From assembly GCA_946407725.1 (NCBI GenBank), contig CAMJPM010000001.1, forward strand, positions 1 through 64,000: 64,000 nt of DNA, written 5' to 3'. Origin of the DNA: an uncultured Lachnospiraceae bacterium. GTDB lineage: Bacteria; Bacillota; Clostridia; Lachnospirales; Lachnospiraceae. A program made the position numbers and the translations under genes. Position 1 is the stretch's first letter. Each line of letters opens with the position of its first letter. The notes beneath the pieces are model-generated. The model searched no databases. It worked only from the letters and a program-made list of their open reading frames with translations, and had not been told where the DNA came from. This document shows positions 31,878-40,630 of the stretch, piece by piece.

Positions 31878-33044
31878 TTACAGCTTAAAGAGCTCCTTCA
31901 GTCTGTCTTCCTTTATTCCGGAGCCGATGACACAGATACGTCCCGTATAATCGGGAGAGCCCTTTCGTATCTCATATTCACCGGGAGTCAGGTCAAAATG
32001 CAGCCAGGAGCTGCCCTCTTTATCCGGCACGTAACCCTTTGCCCGGAGTACCATGCCGTACTCCTCTTCCCTGCCAAGACTTTCCAGTATCCCCTTAAGC
32101 TCTGACTCACTGAATTTATGGGCCGTCTCTTCACCCCAGCTCTGGAACACCTCGTCTGCATCATGGTCATGGTGATGATGGTGGTGGTGATGGTCATGCC
32201 CCTCATGATGGTGATCATGATCGTGGTGCTCATGTTCCCCGTACTCGTAATCATGCTCCTCGTGGTCATGATCGTGATCTTCGTGCTCATGATCATGCTC
32301 GTGACGGTGCTCGTGCTCATGATCGTGATCTTCATGCTCATGATCGTGATGATGATCATGTTCCCCGTGATCATGGTGATGATGATGTTCGTGTTCCTCT
32401 TCCTCATCCGCATGAGCCATGATCTCCTCCATAAGGGAAGCCACAAGAGTGTGGCCTTTTTCCATGGCGGAAAGTATCATATCCCCGCTAATCTCATTCC
32501 AGGGAGTCGTGATTATCACTGCTTCCTTATTATGCTCGCGAAGGAGACTGTTCAGGGCATCCAGTTTTTCCTCCTTTAAGGACTGGGTTCGGCTTATGAT
32601 AATGGTTCCCGCCGTTTCCACCTGGTTATTGAAGAATTCCCCGAAATTCTTCATATACATCCTGGCCTTGTTTCCGTCTACTACGGTAACCATGCTGTTT
32701 ATAACAAGCTCATCCTTATCAGCTCTCTCCACAGCCTTTGCCACGTCTGACAGCTTTCCTACCCCGGAGGGTTCTATTATAATCCTGTCGGGATGGTATT
32801 TTTCCACCACTTCCTTCAGGGCCGTGCTGAAATCCCCCACCAGAGAGCAGCAGATACAGCCGGAATTCATCTCTGTAATATTTATTCCCGCATCCTTTAA
32901 GAAACCTCCGTCAATACCGATCTCACCGAATTCATTCTCGATCAGGACCACCTGCTGTCCCTTAAAGGATTCCTCTATCAGTTTTTTGATCAATGTGGTT
33001 TTACCGGCTCCCAGAAACCCTGAAATAATATCAACCTTTGTCAT
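31878..33044 (-). CDS. CobW/ZnuG-like metal chaperone GTPase with a large His-rich region
   Basis: The start is placed at MTKVDIISGFLGAGKTT because family members begin there; a frame-extending ATG at 33071 lies inside engB. Motifs are Walker A G9-x-x-G-x-GKT, the metal site Cys63-x-Cys65-Cys66 in NSGCICCSLVG, and VIIEPSG. Residues about 222-310 are nearly all His, Asp and Glu in HDHEH-type repeats. The C-terminal CobW_C domain follows (FSESELKGILESLG, WLHFDLTPGEYEIR). Such proteins deliver Zn2+ or another metal using GTP; the His tract would store or select metal. Located 4 bases after engB. No Zur-type site was recognised upstream. Confidence 0.9.
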   Translation of the reverse strand: MTKVDIISGFLGAGKTTLIKKLIEESFKGQQVVLIENEFGEIGIDGGFLKDAGINITEMNSGCICCSLVGDFSTALKEVVEKYHPDRIIIEPSGVGKLSDVAKAVERADKDELVINSMVTVVDGNKARMYMKNFGEFFNNQVETAGTIIISRTQSLKEEKLDALNSLLREHNKEAVIITTPWNEISGDMILSAMEKGHTLVASLMEEIMAHADEEEEHEHHHHHDHGEHDHHHDHEHEDHDHEHEHRHEHDHEHEDHDHDHEEHDYEYGEHEHHDHDHHHEGHDHHHHHHHHDHDADEVFQSWGEETAHKFSESELKGILESLGREEEYGMVLRAKGYVPDKEGSSWLHFDLTPGEYEIRKGSPDYTGRICVIGSGIKEDRLKELFKL

Positions 33045-33048
33045 TATC

Positions 33049-33663
33049 TTATTCTTCGCTCCTTTCTCCAAGCAGACCGTCGATCACTTCATATATCTCA
33101 TCCCTGCCGCTTTTGTCCAGAGAAGAGAAGGCTATGACCCTGACCCCGTCCTTATCTTTTAACCTTTCAGTATATGCTTTCCGGAGGGCTTTGATCCTCC
33201 TTATTTTTTCCTGTCGCTTTACTTTATCCGATTTGGTGGCTATAACTATTGGCTCAAAGCCCGCATCAACCATCCAGTCAAACATCATTATGTCATCGGC
33301 ATTGGGATCCCGTCTTATATCATTTAAGAGAAAAATAGCTCTTAAATCCTGTGAATCCCTGAAATATCCTTCTATCATGGGACCCCACTGTGCCCTGAAG
33401 TCTTTTTTAACTTTGGCATATCCGTATCCCGGAAGGTCCACAAAATAGAATTCCTTATTTATATGGTAAAAATTTATAGTCTGTGTCTTTCCCGGTGTCT
33501 CTGAAACTCTGGCAAGACGTCTTCTGTTCATCAGGGCATTTATCAGAGTAGACTTCCCGGCATTACTTCTCCCGGCAAAGGCTATCTCCGGAGAGCCTGT
33601 ATGGGGTATACTCTTTGTGGTAACTCCGATCACCGTTTCAAGCTCAGCGTTTTTTATTACCAA
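33049..33663 (-). CDS. engB: Ribosome-assembly GTPase EngB/YsxC
   Basis: The 204-residue protein has all G motifs of the EngB family: FAGRSNAGKSTLINAL (G1), a switch region with TPGKTQTINFY (G2), DLPGYGYAKV (G3), ATKSDK (G4) and SSLDKSG (G5). It is needed for late assembly of the 50S subunit. Its position directly after lon (4-base gap) in the tig-clpP-clpX-lon-engB order is conserved in many Firmicutes. The standard length supports the chosen start. Confidence 0.95.
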   Translation of the reverse strand: MVIKNAELETVIGVTTKSIPHTGSPEIAFAGRSNAGKSTLINALMNRRRLARVSETPGKTQTINFYHINKEFYFVDLPGYGYAKVKKDFRAQWGPMIEGYFRDSQDLRAIFLLNDIRRDPNADDIMMFDWMVDAGFEPIVIATKSDKVKRQEKIRRIKALRKAYTERLKDKDGVRVIAFSSLDKSGRDEIYEVIDGLLGERSEE

Positions 33664-33667
33664 AACT

Positions 33668-36094
33668 TTACCCCTTTTCCTCGTCTTTATCCGCAGGTTT
33701 TTTCTTTGCTTCCGAAGGTTTCTTCTTAACTTCCGCAGGCATTTTTAATAAAGCCCTCTCCAGTACTTCCTCTATCCTGCTGACATAGATGATAGCAAGC
33801 CCCTCCGTTATCTCTTCCGAGATCTCCGAAAAATCCCTTTTATTCTTTTCCGGTACCAGTACAGTTTTCATCCTGGCGTTCTTTGCGGCCAGAAGCTTTT
33901 CCTTTAAGCCCCCTATGGGGAGAACATTTCCCCTCAGGTCTATCTCTCCGGTCATGGCTATATCCCCTCTGACCGGGCTGTCGGTAGCCACACTGAAAAG
34001 GGCTGTAGTCATGGTTATACCAGCAGAGGGTCCGTCCTTTGGCACCGCGCCTTCGGGAATATGAAGATGGAAGTCATGGCTCTTAAAATACCTGGCGTCT
34101 TTTCCGTATTTTTCGGTAAGGCTCCGGACCAGTGTAAAGGATATCTTTGCCGATTCCTGCATAACATCCCCAAGCTGTCCGGTAAGGGTGATCCCTCCCT
34201 TTCCGGGCATGGCATTTACCTCTATCTCAAGTGTCACTCCGCCGGTGACGGTCCAGGCCAGCCCGCGGACCACGCCTGTTTCGGGCTTCTTCGCCTCTTC
34301 CTCGGGGAGATACTTTATCTTTCCCAGATACTCTTCCAGGTTTTTATCCGTAACGGAAACCCTGTTCTTTTCCTCAGAATATACGAGTTTTGCGGTCTTC
34401 CTGCATATCTCTCCTATGCGCCGCTCCAGTGAACGCACACCGGATTCCCGGGTATAGTTGTTTATCATTGCCTTTATGGCACTGTCACATATCCTTAAGT
34501 TCGACTTTTTAAGGCCGTTCTTCTTAAGCTGTTTTGTGATAAGGTGCTCCTTTGCGATATGGAATTTCTCGTTTTCCGTATATCCGGACACCTCAACAGT
34601 CTCCATCCTGTCAAGAAGGGGTGCTGGAATGGTATCCGTGGTATTCGCGGTAGCTATAAATAATACATCCGAAAGATCAAGGGGCACCTCTATATAGTGA
34701 TCCCTGAAGAATTTATTCTGCTCAGAGTCCAGAACCTCCAGCAGTGCAGATGCCGTGGCCCCGTGGTATTCGGAGCTTATCTTGTCGATCTCGTCTAAAA
34801 GGATAAGCGGATTTCTCACCTTCACATGCTGCAGTCCCTTTGCGATAACGCCCGGCATAGCACCCACATAGGTCTTTCTATGTCCTCTTATCTCGGCCTC
34901 ATCCCTTACTCCTCCCAGGGAAATCCGGATATATTTCCGGTTTAAAGCCTCTGCCACAGATTTAGCTATGGAGGTCTTGCCCGTTCCCGGAGGACCTACC
35001 AAGAGGATTATGGGTGTCTGTCCCTTTTCGGTCAGGTTCTTTACCGCCAGGAACTCCAGCATTCTCTCCTTTACCTTCTTCAGGCCGTAATGATCCCGTT
35101 CCAGTACCCTTGAGGCATTTTCCAGGGATTTATTCTCCTCAGATTCCACATTCCAGGGCATATCCAGCAGGGTTTCGATATATGCCTGTTCCACCCCGCT
35201 TTCGGAAGAGCCGGAGGGGATATTGATAAATCTGTCTATCTCCTTTAATATGTGCTCCTTTACCTCTTCGGAAGCGTCCAGCTTTTCCAGGGTTTTCTTA
35301 TATTTGTCTGCTTCGGTCTCGGGAGTATCGTCCCCCAGTTCTTCCCGTATATAACGGAGCTGTTCCCTTAGCACATAGTCCTTCTGATCCTTTTCCACCC
35401 TGCCGTTTACCTTATTGGAAAGCTCACTCCTTATGCGGGCTACCCCCATTTCTTCCTCGAGAATACGGCACATTTCTTCAAAACGCTCCGATATCTTCAG
35501 GCACTCGAGAATATGCTGCCTCTTTTTATTCTCCACAGGCACGTTGGCGATGATGGCGTCCATCAGATCCCCCACATCCGTGATATCGAGAAACTGAGCC
35601 CTGAAGGTCTTTCCCGTGCGGGGAAATAAGGAGATATATTCAAAAAAGCGCTGCAGTATTTCCCTTCGCATGGCCTCCGACTGCTCGGGAGTCACATCAC
35701 AGAGCTCCTCCTTTGAATAAGCCTTTACCACAGTCTTACGGTACTTCTTTGAAGGCATAAATTCAGTTATCTCAGCCCGGTTTATTCCCTCTACCATTAC
35801 CCTGGAGATACGGTTTGGCATCTTTATCACCTGTTTGATGTTTACCAGGGTACCTATCCTGTTGATGTCTTCATCTGCTATTTCAGTTTTATCCGCATCC
35901 AGGGAAGTGGTGACTATGATCTCCTGGGTGGAGGCCATTGCCTGGGACACACCGTTAATGGATATCTCCTCCGAAACATCAAAATGCATAATGACATTCG
36001 GCATTATCGTGAGATCCCGGAGAACTATACAGGGTATCTTCTTTATTCCGCTGTTTTTTCTTCTCATGGTCATTTCCTTTTCTTCGAAAGCCAT
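33668..36094 (-). CDS. lon: ATP-dependent Lon protease
   Basis: The 808-residue product has an N-terminal substrate domain (IPCIVLRDLTIMPN onward), an AAA+ module with Walker A GPPGTGKTS and Walker B LILLDEIDKI, and a C-terminal protease domain with the Ser690-Lys733 dyad (PKDGPSAG and GGLKEKLLAAK). It degrades misfolded and regulatory proteins in the cytoplasm. The C-terminal tail is Lys/Glu-rich (KKKPSEAKKKP). The start could instead be the Met at residue 10, which has AAGGA upstream. It is followed at once by engB and preceded by a hairpin terminator. Confidence 0.97.
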   Translation of the reverse strand: MAFEEKEMTMRRKNSGIKKIPCIVLRDLTIMPNVIMHFDVSEEISINGVSQAMASTQEIIVTTSLDADKTEIADEDINRIGTLVNIKQVIKMPNRISRVMVEGINRAEITEFMPSKKYRKTVVKAYSKEELCDVTPEQSEAMRREILQRFFEYISLFPRTGKTFRAQFLDITDVGDLMDAIIANVPVENKKRQHILECLKISERFEEMCRILEEEMGVARIRSELSNKVNGRVEKDQKDYVLREQLRYIREELGDDTPETEADKYKKTLEKLDASEEVKEHILKEIDRFINIPSGSSESGVEQAYIETLLDMPWNVESEENKSLENASRVLERDHYGLKKVKERMLEFLAVKNLTEKGQTPIILLVGPPGTGKTSIAKSVAEALNRKYIRISLGGVRDEAEIRGHRKTYVGAMPGVIAKGLQHVKVRNPLILLDEIDKISSEYHGATASALLEVLDSEQNKFFRDHYIEVPLDLSDVLFIATANTTDTIPAPLLDRMETVEVSGYTENEKFHIAKEHLITKQLKKNGLKKSNLRICDSAIKAMINNYTRESGVRSLERRIGEICRKTAKLVYSEEKNRVSVTDKNLEEYLGKIKYLPEEEAKKPETGVVRGLAWTVTGGVTLEIEVNAMPGKGGITLTGQLGDVMQESAKISFTLVRSLTEKYGKDARYFKSHDFHLHIPEGAVPKDGPSAGITMTTALFSVATDSPVRGDIAMTGEIDLRGNVLPIGGLKEKLLAAKNARMKTVLVPEKNKRDFSEISEEITEGLAIIYVSRIEEVLERALLKMPAEVKKKPSEAKKKPADKDEEKG

Positions 36095-36116
36095 TATCGC
36101 GGCCTATCGCACAAAC

Positions 36117-36144
36117 AAGGGTGGAAGCTTTAACCTCCACCCTT
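36117..36144 (-). terminator. Hairpin between clpX and lon
   Basis: AAGGGTGGA and TCCACCCTT form a 9-bp stem. On the minus strand it is followed by TGTTTGT, a modest T-rich stretch. It would end or attenuate the clpX transcript ahead of lon. Confidence 0.6.
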
Positions 36145-36164
36145 AGATCCTTAAGAACTGTTCC

Positions 36165-37415
36165 TTACGTTGCTTCCTTCTTTTCTTTTTCATAATGCAC
36201 TTCAAGAGGTTCCGCCGTGCCCTCCACAGCTTCCTTCGTTACTATGACCTCTCTTATGCTTTCATCAGAGGGTATCCGGTACATAACATCCATCATAACC
36301 GCTTCCATAATGGACCTTAAGCCCCTGGCACCCGTCTTCCTCTTCAGCGCCTTTTCCGCAATGGCTTCCACAGCGCCCTTTTCTATGGTAAGCTTTACGT
36401 CATCCAGCTCCATAAGCTTCTCATACTGCTTAACAAGAGCATTTTTGGGCTGTGTCAGAATGTTTATCAGGGCATCTTTTTTAAGATTGTCCAGAGCCAC
36501 CGTAACCGGAAGCCGTCCTATAAGCTCGGGAATAAGTCCGAATTTATTCAGATCCTCAGGTAAAACCTTGTGGAAGGCTTCTCCTATCTCGGTTTCCTTT
36601 TTCGACCCTATCTCAGCATTGAAGCCGATGGATTTACGGTCGAGACGGGTCTCGATTATCTTATCAAGTCCCTCAAAGGCTCCTCCGCATATAAACAGGA
36701 TATTGGTGGTATCGATCTGGATAAGCTCCTGATGGGGATGCTTTCTGCCGCCCTGGGGTGGAACAGAGGCGACAGTGCCCTCCAGTATCTTCAAGAGTGC
36801 CTGCTGTACTCCTTCTCCCGAAACGTCCCTGGTAATGGACACGTTTTCACCTTTTCTGGTGATCTTGTCTATCTCGTCGATGTAGATAATACCTATCTGG
36901 GCCCTGTCAACATCATAGTCCGCAGCCTGTATCAGCTTTAAGAGGATATTCTCCACATCCTCTCCCACATATCCTGCCTCTGTAAGGCTGGTGGCATCGG
37001 CTATGGCAAAGGGAACGTTCAGTACCCTGGCCAGAGTCTGCGCTAAAAGCGTTTTTCCCGACCCTGTGGGTCCCAGCATAAGGATATTGCTTTTTTGCAG
37101 TTCTACATCATTCTCTTTATTGGAAAGTACTCTTTTGTAATGGTTATATACCGCTACAGCGAGAACCTTTTTCGCCTCTTCCTGTTCAACCACATAGCTG
37201 TTCAGAAAATCGTGGAGTTCCTTTGGTTTCAGAAGGTTTATCTCCATGTCATTGTCAAAGGAGACCTCCTGCATTTCCTCTTCTATTATGTCTGAGCATA
37301 TTGCCACACATTCATCACAGATATACGCCCCGTTGGGACCGGCAATAAGCTTTGTCACCTGCTCCTGTGTCTTATTACAAAATGAGCACCTTATCCTGCC
37401 ATCATTCTTGATCAT
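36165..37415 (-). CDS. clpX: ClpX, ATPase subunit of ClpXP
   Basis: The 416-residue protein has the N-terminal zinc-binding domain (Cys10, Cys13, Cys33, Cys36), Walker [14 protein letters not shown], Walker [11 protein letters not shown], and the ClpP-docking IGF loop in [11 protein letters not shown]. It unfolds substrates and feeds them to ClpP. The length is standard. The stop of clpP and the start of clpX are adjacent with no gap, so they are co-translated. A second ClpX-like gene is found at 42.7 kb. Confidence 0.97.
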   Translation of the reverse strand: MIKNDGRIRCSFCNKTQEQVTKLIAGPNGAYICDECVAICSDIIEEEMQEVSFDNDMEINLLKPKELHDFLNSYVVEQEEAKKVLAVAVYNHYKRVLSNKENDVELQKSNILMLGPTGSGKTLLAQTLARVLNVPFAIADATSLTEAGYVGEDVENILLKLIQAADYDVDRAQIGIIYIDEIDKITRKGENVSITRDVSGEGVQQALLKILEGTVASVPPQGGRKHPHQELIQIDTTNILFICGGAFEGLDKIIETRLDRKSIGFNAEIGSKKETEIGEAFHKVLPEDLNKFGLIPELIGRLPVTVALDNLKKDALINILTQPKNALVKQYEKLMELDDVKLTIEKGAVEAIAEKALKRKTGARGLRSIMEAVMMDVMYRIPSDESIREVIVTKEAVEGTAEPLEVHYEKEKKEAT

Positions 37416-38030
37416 TTACTTTTCCTTATGCTTTGCAGCTTCCTCCGCTGCCCTTCTGGACACCACTATCTCATCAATGATGCCGTATTCCTTTGCTTCC
37501 TCAGCTGTCATCCAGTTATCTCTTTCGGTATCCAGTGCTATGGTCTCCAGAGGTTTTCCTGTATTTTCCGAAAGTATCTTATTAAGACGTTCCCTGGTTC
37601 TTAAGATCTGCCTTGCGGTAATCTCGATCTCCGTAGCCTGTCCTCTGGCACCGCCTGAAGGCTGGTGTATCATCACCTCCGCATTGGGAAGGGCAAGCCT
37701 CTTTCCCTTTGCGCCTCCCGCAAGGAGAAAAGCTCCCATAGATGCGGCCATGCCAAGACAAATGGTGGATACGTCGCATTTGATATAATTCATTGTATCA
37801 TAAATGGCAAATCCCGCTGTAACCGATCCTCCGGGAGAATCTATATAAAAATGGATATCCTTTTCCGGATCCTCGGCCTCGAGAAAAAGCATCTGGGCAA
37901 CCACAAGTCCGGCTGTCTGGTCAGTAACCTCATCTCCCAGAAAGATTATCCTCTCCTTCAGGAGCCTTGAGTATATGTCATAGGCTCTCTCGCCTCTGTT
38001 TGTGGTTTCTATGACTGTAGGCACCAACAT
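37416..38030 (-). CDS. clpP: ClpP, proteolytic subunit
   Basis: The 204-residue serine protease has the triad Ser97 (GMAASMGAF), His122 (VMIHQPSGG) and Asp171 (DTERDNW), at the canonical positions. The N-terminus [10 protein letters not shown] is typical of Firmicute ClpP, where the first residues are processed. It forms the tetradecameric chamber of ClpXP. It lies between tig (35 bases upstream) and clpX. Confidence 0.98.
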   Translation of the reverse strand: MLVPTVIETTNRGERAYDIYSRLLKERIIFLGDEVTDQTAGLVVAQMLFLEAEDPEKDIHFYIDSPGGSVTAGFAIYDTMNYIKCDVSTICLGMAASMGAFLLAGGAKGKRLALPNAEVMIHQPSGGARGQATEIEITARQILRTRERLNKILSENTGKPLETIALDTERDNWMTAEEAKEYGIIDEIVVSRRAAEEAAKHKEK

Positions 38031-38065
38031 TTCTCTTACCTTCTTTCTTTTATATTGCTGCTTTC

Positions 38066-39370
38066 TTATTTCTTATCAGCGGATTTTGTTTCCTTTGCTT
38101 CCTTCAGGATAAAGTCCACAGCCTTCTGCATACCTGTATCTTTTCTGATATTTTCCTTTTCGGTATCGCCCATGATATCCTTGAACTTTTCCTCCTCCAT
38201 GTGGTAATTGCCGGCCATCTTCTTTATCTCTTCTTCATACTCTTCATCTGTGGCTTCAAGGCCTTCAGCCTTCATTATGGCCTCCAGCACCAGCCGGCTC
38301 TTGATATTCTTTTCGGCCTGCTCCTTCATATCCTTCTTCATTCTTTCGGGATTTGTGCCGGTATACTGCATATAAAGCTCAGGAGAAAGTCCCTGATAGG
38401 CTATCCTCTGCTTAAAGTTCTCAAAGAGTCCGTCAGCCTCGGTCTCGATCATAGCCTCCGGGATATCCATATTTGAATCCTCCACTATGGCCTCAACGAT
38501 CTCGTCCTCATGCTTCATACGGGCATCATTTTCTTTTTTCTCCTGAATCTTCTTCCGGAAATCGTCCCTGTACTCCTCCAGGCTGTCAAATCCCTTGTCG
38601 GATAAGTAATCTTCATCTATCTCGGGAAGAATTTTCTCCTTTAAGCCCTTTATCTGTACCTTAAAGAGAGCAGGCTTTCCCGCAAGGCTCTTTTCGTGGT
38701 AATCCTCAGGGAAGGTGACATTTACTTCCACATCATCTCCCACATTTTTTCCGATGAGCTGGTCTTCAAAGGTATCTATGAAGGAATGGGAGCCGATGGT
38801 GAGCTCATGATCCTCACCTTTTCCTCCGTCAAAGGCTTCTCCGTCAATAAAGCCCTCAAAATCTATGGTGGCTATATCCTTATCCTGTATGGGACGTCCT
38901 TCAACCTCCGAGATTCTGGCATCCTTCGCCCTTTCTGCCTCCACCTTCTCATTTATCTCTTCATCGGTTACGGTGGTGTCGATCTTCGTGCAGGCCACAC
39001 CCTTATACTTTCCAAGCTCAACAGGAGGCTTCAGGGCAACCTCTGCCGTATAGATAAAGGGTTTGCCCGCTTCTATCTGAACTATATCAATAGCCGGACG
39101 CGATACTATCTCCAGCTCCTTATGCTCATCCAGCTCTTTTCTGTAGCTCTCCGGTACGAGTTCATTGGCAGCATCCTCATAGAACACCCCGGCACCGTAC
39201 ATTTTCTCTATAAGCTTTCTGGGCGCTTTTCCCTTCCTGAAACCGGGAATGCTTATCCTTCCCTTCTGCTTCTGATATGCACTCTGGCATGCCTTTTCAA
39301 AATCCTCTGCAGACGTCTCTATCGTCAGACGTGCCATATTGTGCTCAAGATTCTCTACCTGTAAACTCAT
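38066..39370 (-). CDS. tig: Trigger factor, ribosome-associated chaperone and prolyl isomerase
   Basis: The 434-residue product has the N-terminal ribosome-binding domain with the signature [17 protein letters not shown] (about residues 43-59), a central FKBP-type PPIase domain ([21 protein letters not shown], broken by small changes) and a long helical C-terminal chaperone domain. It binds nascent chains at the ribosome exit. It leads the tig-clpP-clpX-lon-engB block. The upstream gap carries two copies of a GC-rich repeat. Confidence 0.97.
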   Translation of the reverse strand: MSLQVENLEHNMARLTIETSAEDFEKACQSAYQKQKGRISIPGFRKGKAPRKLIEKMYGAGVFYEDAANELVPESYRKELDEHKELEIVSRPAIDIVQIEAGKPFIYTAEVALKPPVELGKYKGVACTKIDTTVTDEEINEKVEAERAKDARISEVEGRPIQDKDIATIDFEGFIDGEAFDGGKGEDHELTIGSHSFIDTFEDQLIGKNVGDDVEVNVTFPEDYHEKSLAGKPALFKVQIKGLKEKILPEIDEDYLSDKGFDSLEEYRDDFRKKIQEKKENDARMKHEDEIVEAIVEDSNMDIPEAMIETEADGLFENFKQRIAYQGLSPELYMQYTGTNPERMKKDMKEQAEKNIKSRLVLEAIMKAEGLEATDEEYEEEIKKMAGNYHMEEEKFKDIMGDTEKENIRKDTGMQKAVDFILKEAKETKSADKK

Positions 39371-39387
39371 TTTATCCTCCTATAATA

Positions 39388-39511
39388 TATCATGTCCCCC
39401 ATAGGGGGCGTGATCTGCGCACCGCCCTTCGGCGAAGCCGAACTCTAATGGCGGTGCCACCCGTATCATGTCCCCCATAGGGGGCGTGATATTTGCGCAC
39501 CGTCCTTCGGC
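39388..39511. repeat. Two direct copies of a 47-48-bp GC-rich element upstream of tig
   Basis: Copy 1 (39388-39434) and copy 2 (39464-39511) share TATCATGTCCCCCATAGG, the following GGGCGTGAT and GCGCACCG, CCTTCGGCG, with about four differences. Each contains a CCCCC-atag-GGGG hairpin. Between them is a compound hairpin GCACCGCC...GGCGGTGC enclosing TTCGGC/GCCGAA, with ACTCTAATG next to its 3' arm. They lie in the gap between the DJ-1 gene and tig, both on the minus strand. Confidence 0.8.
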
Positions 39512-39552
39512 GCAGTACAACCTTGTGATTATAACACAGCAACACTAAAATA

Positions 39553-40101
39553 TCAAAACTGAATTTTTTCCAGTATTTCTTCAGCCTTGTCTTTTCCGAG
39601 CAGCTGCTCCGTTACTGCCGCAGCGAACTCTATGGAAGCTCCCATGCCCTTTCCTGTCACAAATCTCGTACTTATCACTGCTTTTTCGCCTTTTACGACC
39701 TCCGCTCCCTCAAGAAATTCCTCATTCCCTGGGTAACAGGTGGCCTTCTGTCCCTTCAGAAGCCCTAACTTCCCCAGCACTCTCGGAGCCGCGCAGATAG
39801 CAGCTATATACTTTTCCTTTTTATCCGCATCAATCAGAAGATCTGCGAGTTTTTCACAATCCTCCAGATTTTCGGTGCCCTTTCCTCCTCCCGGAAGGAT
39901 CAGCATATCCATTTCGTCATAGTTTACTTCCTCGAAGAGCCTGTCGGCTTTCACAATAATGTTGTGACTTCCCGTAACTTCCCTTTTAGTACTGATGGAT
40001 ACGGTAACCACCTCTATCCCCGCTCTCCTCATAAAATCCACGGGAGTTAACGCTTCGATCTCTTCAAATCCGTCTGCTAAAAATATTGCTGTTTTCTTCA
40101 C
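39553..40101 (-). CDS. DJ-1/PfpI-family protein
   Basis: The 182-residue protein starts MKKTAIFLADGFEEIEALTP, the ThiJ/DJ-1 beginning, with a conserved Glu near residue 16. The reactive cysteine is Cys103 in IAAICAAPRVLG, and LILPGGGKGTENL and RFVTGKGMGASIEFA are also typical of DJ-1/YajL. These cytoplasmic proteins act as chaperones, deglycase-like enzymes or redox sensors; the exact activity here is unknown. It is 58 bases downstream of the CYTH gene and may share its transcript. Confidence 0.9.
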   Translation of the reverse strand: MKKTAIFLADGFEEIEALTPVDFMRRAGIEVVTVSISTKREVTGSHNIIVKADRLFEEVNYDEMDMLILPGGGKGTENLEDCEKLADLLIDADKKEKYIAAICAAPRVLGKLGLLKGQKATCYPGNEEFLEGAEVVKGEKAVISTRFVTGKGMGASIEFAAAVTEQLLGKDKAEEILEKIQF

Positions 40102-40159
40102 TTTTTTCCTCCTTTACCGGGTACTGTTAAAAAACCACCTATAACCTTTGCAACAGTTC

Positions 40160-40630
40160 CTAAGCCGTGTACAACGCCATATATGCATTCTTGTATTTTG
40201 CAATTCCGGACACATCCTCCCCGAACCATTCAGGGGCTTTGAAAGCGTATGCCTCCTCTTCGCTGTCAAATTCCACCTCTGCTATTATGAGACCTGCATA
40301 GGTTCCCTCAAAAACATCCAGCTCCAGGGTGTGACCGTCGTCAAGCGGAATAAGATACCGCTTCTTAGATATAAGTATCCCGTCCTTCTTCTCTTTCAGA
40401 TGCTCATAGGACTCTCTGTCCAGTGGAAGGTTGTATTCAGTATGGGCAAGTCCGGCCTCATCCTTTCCGGAATTCTTATATGTGAGATAATAGGTATCGT
40501 TCTCTTTCCTGATACGTACCGTGGGGGAAACGGACAGATATGCCTGCTCTATTTCCAGACATTCACAGTCATTAAGATCAACAGGACACTGCGCAATAAG
40601 CCATTTCCGCTCTATTTCAATATTGTCCAT
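40160..40630 (-). CDS. CYTH-domain triphosphatase-like protein
   Basis: The 156-residue protein starts with the diagnostic ExExK motif (Glu5-Ile-Glu7-Arg-Lys9, IEIERKWLI). Beta strands with paired charged residues follow, as in triphosphate tunnel metalloenzymes: TVRIRKENDTYYLTYKN, KRYLIPLDDGHTLELDVF and IIAEVEFDSEEEA. It probably hydrolyses inorganic tripolyphosphate or a nucleoside triphosphate with a divalent metal. It starts at the stop of the glucanotransferase gene with a one-base overlap. Confidence 0.88.
   Translation of the reverse strand: MDNIEIERKWLIAQCPVDLNDCECLEIEQAYLSVSPTVRIRKENDTYYLTYKNSGKDEAGLAHTEYNLPLDRESYEHLKEKKDGILISKKRYLIPLDDGHTLELDVFEGTYAGLIIAEVEFDSEEEAYAFKAPEWFGEDVSGIAKYKNAYMALYTA

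Noticed and set aside
32118..32579. Plus-strand ORF of 153 codons over the CobW gene
   Set aside because: It is the antisense of the His-rich codon run (Met/Val-rich low complexity) and has no ribosome site or homology.
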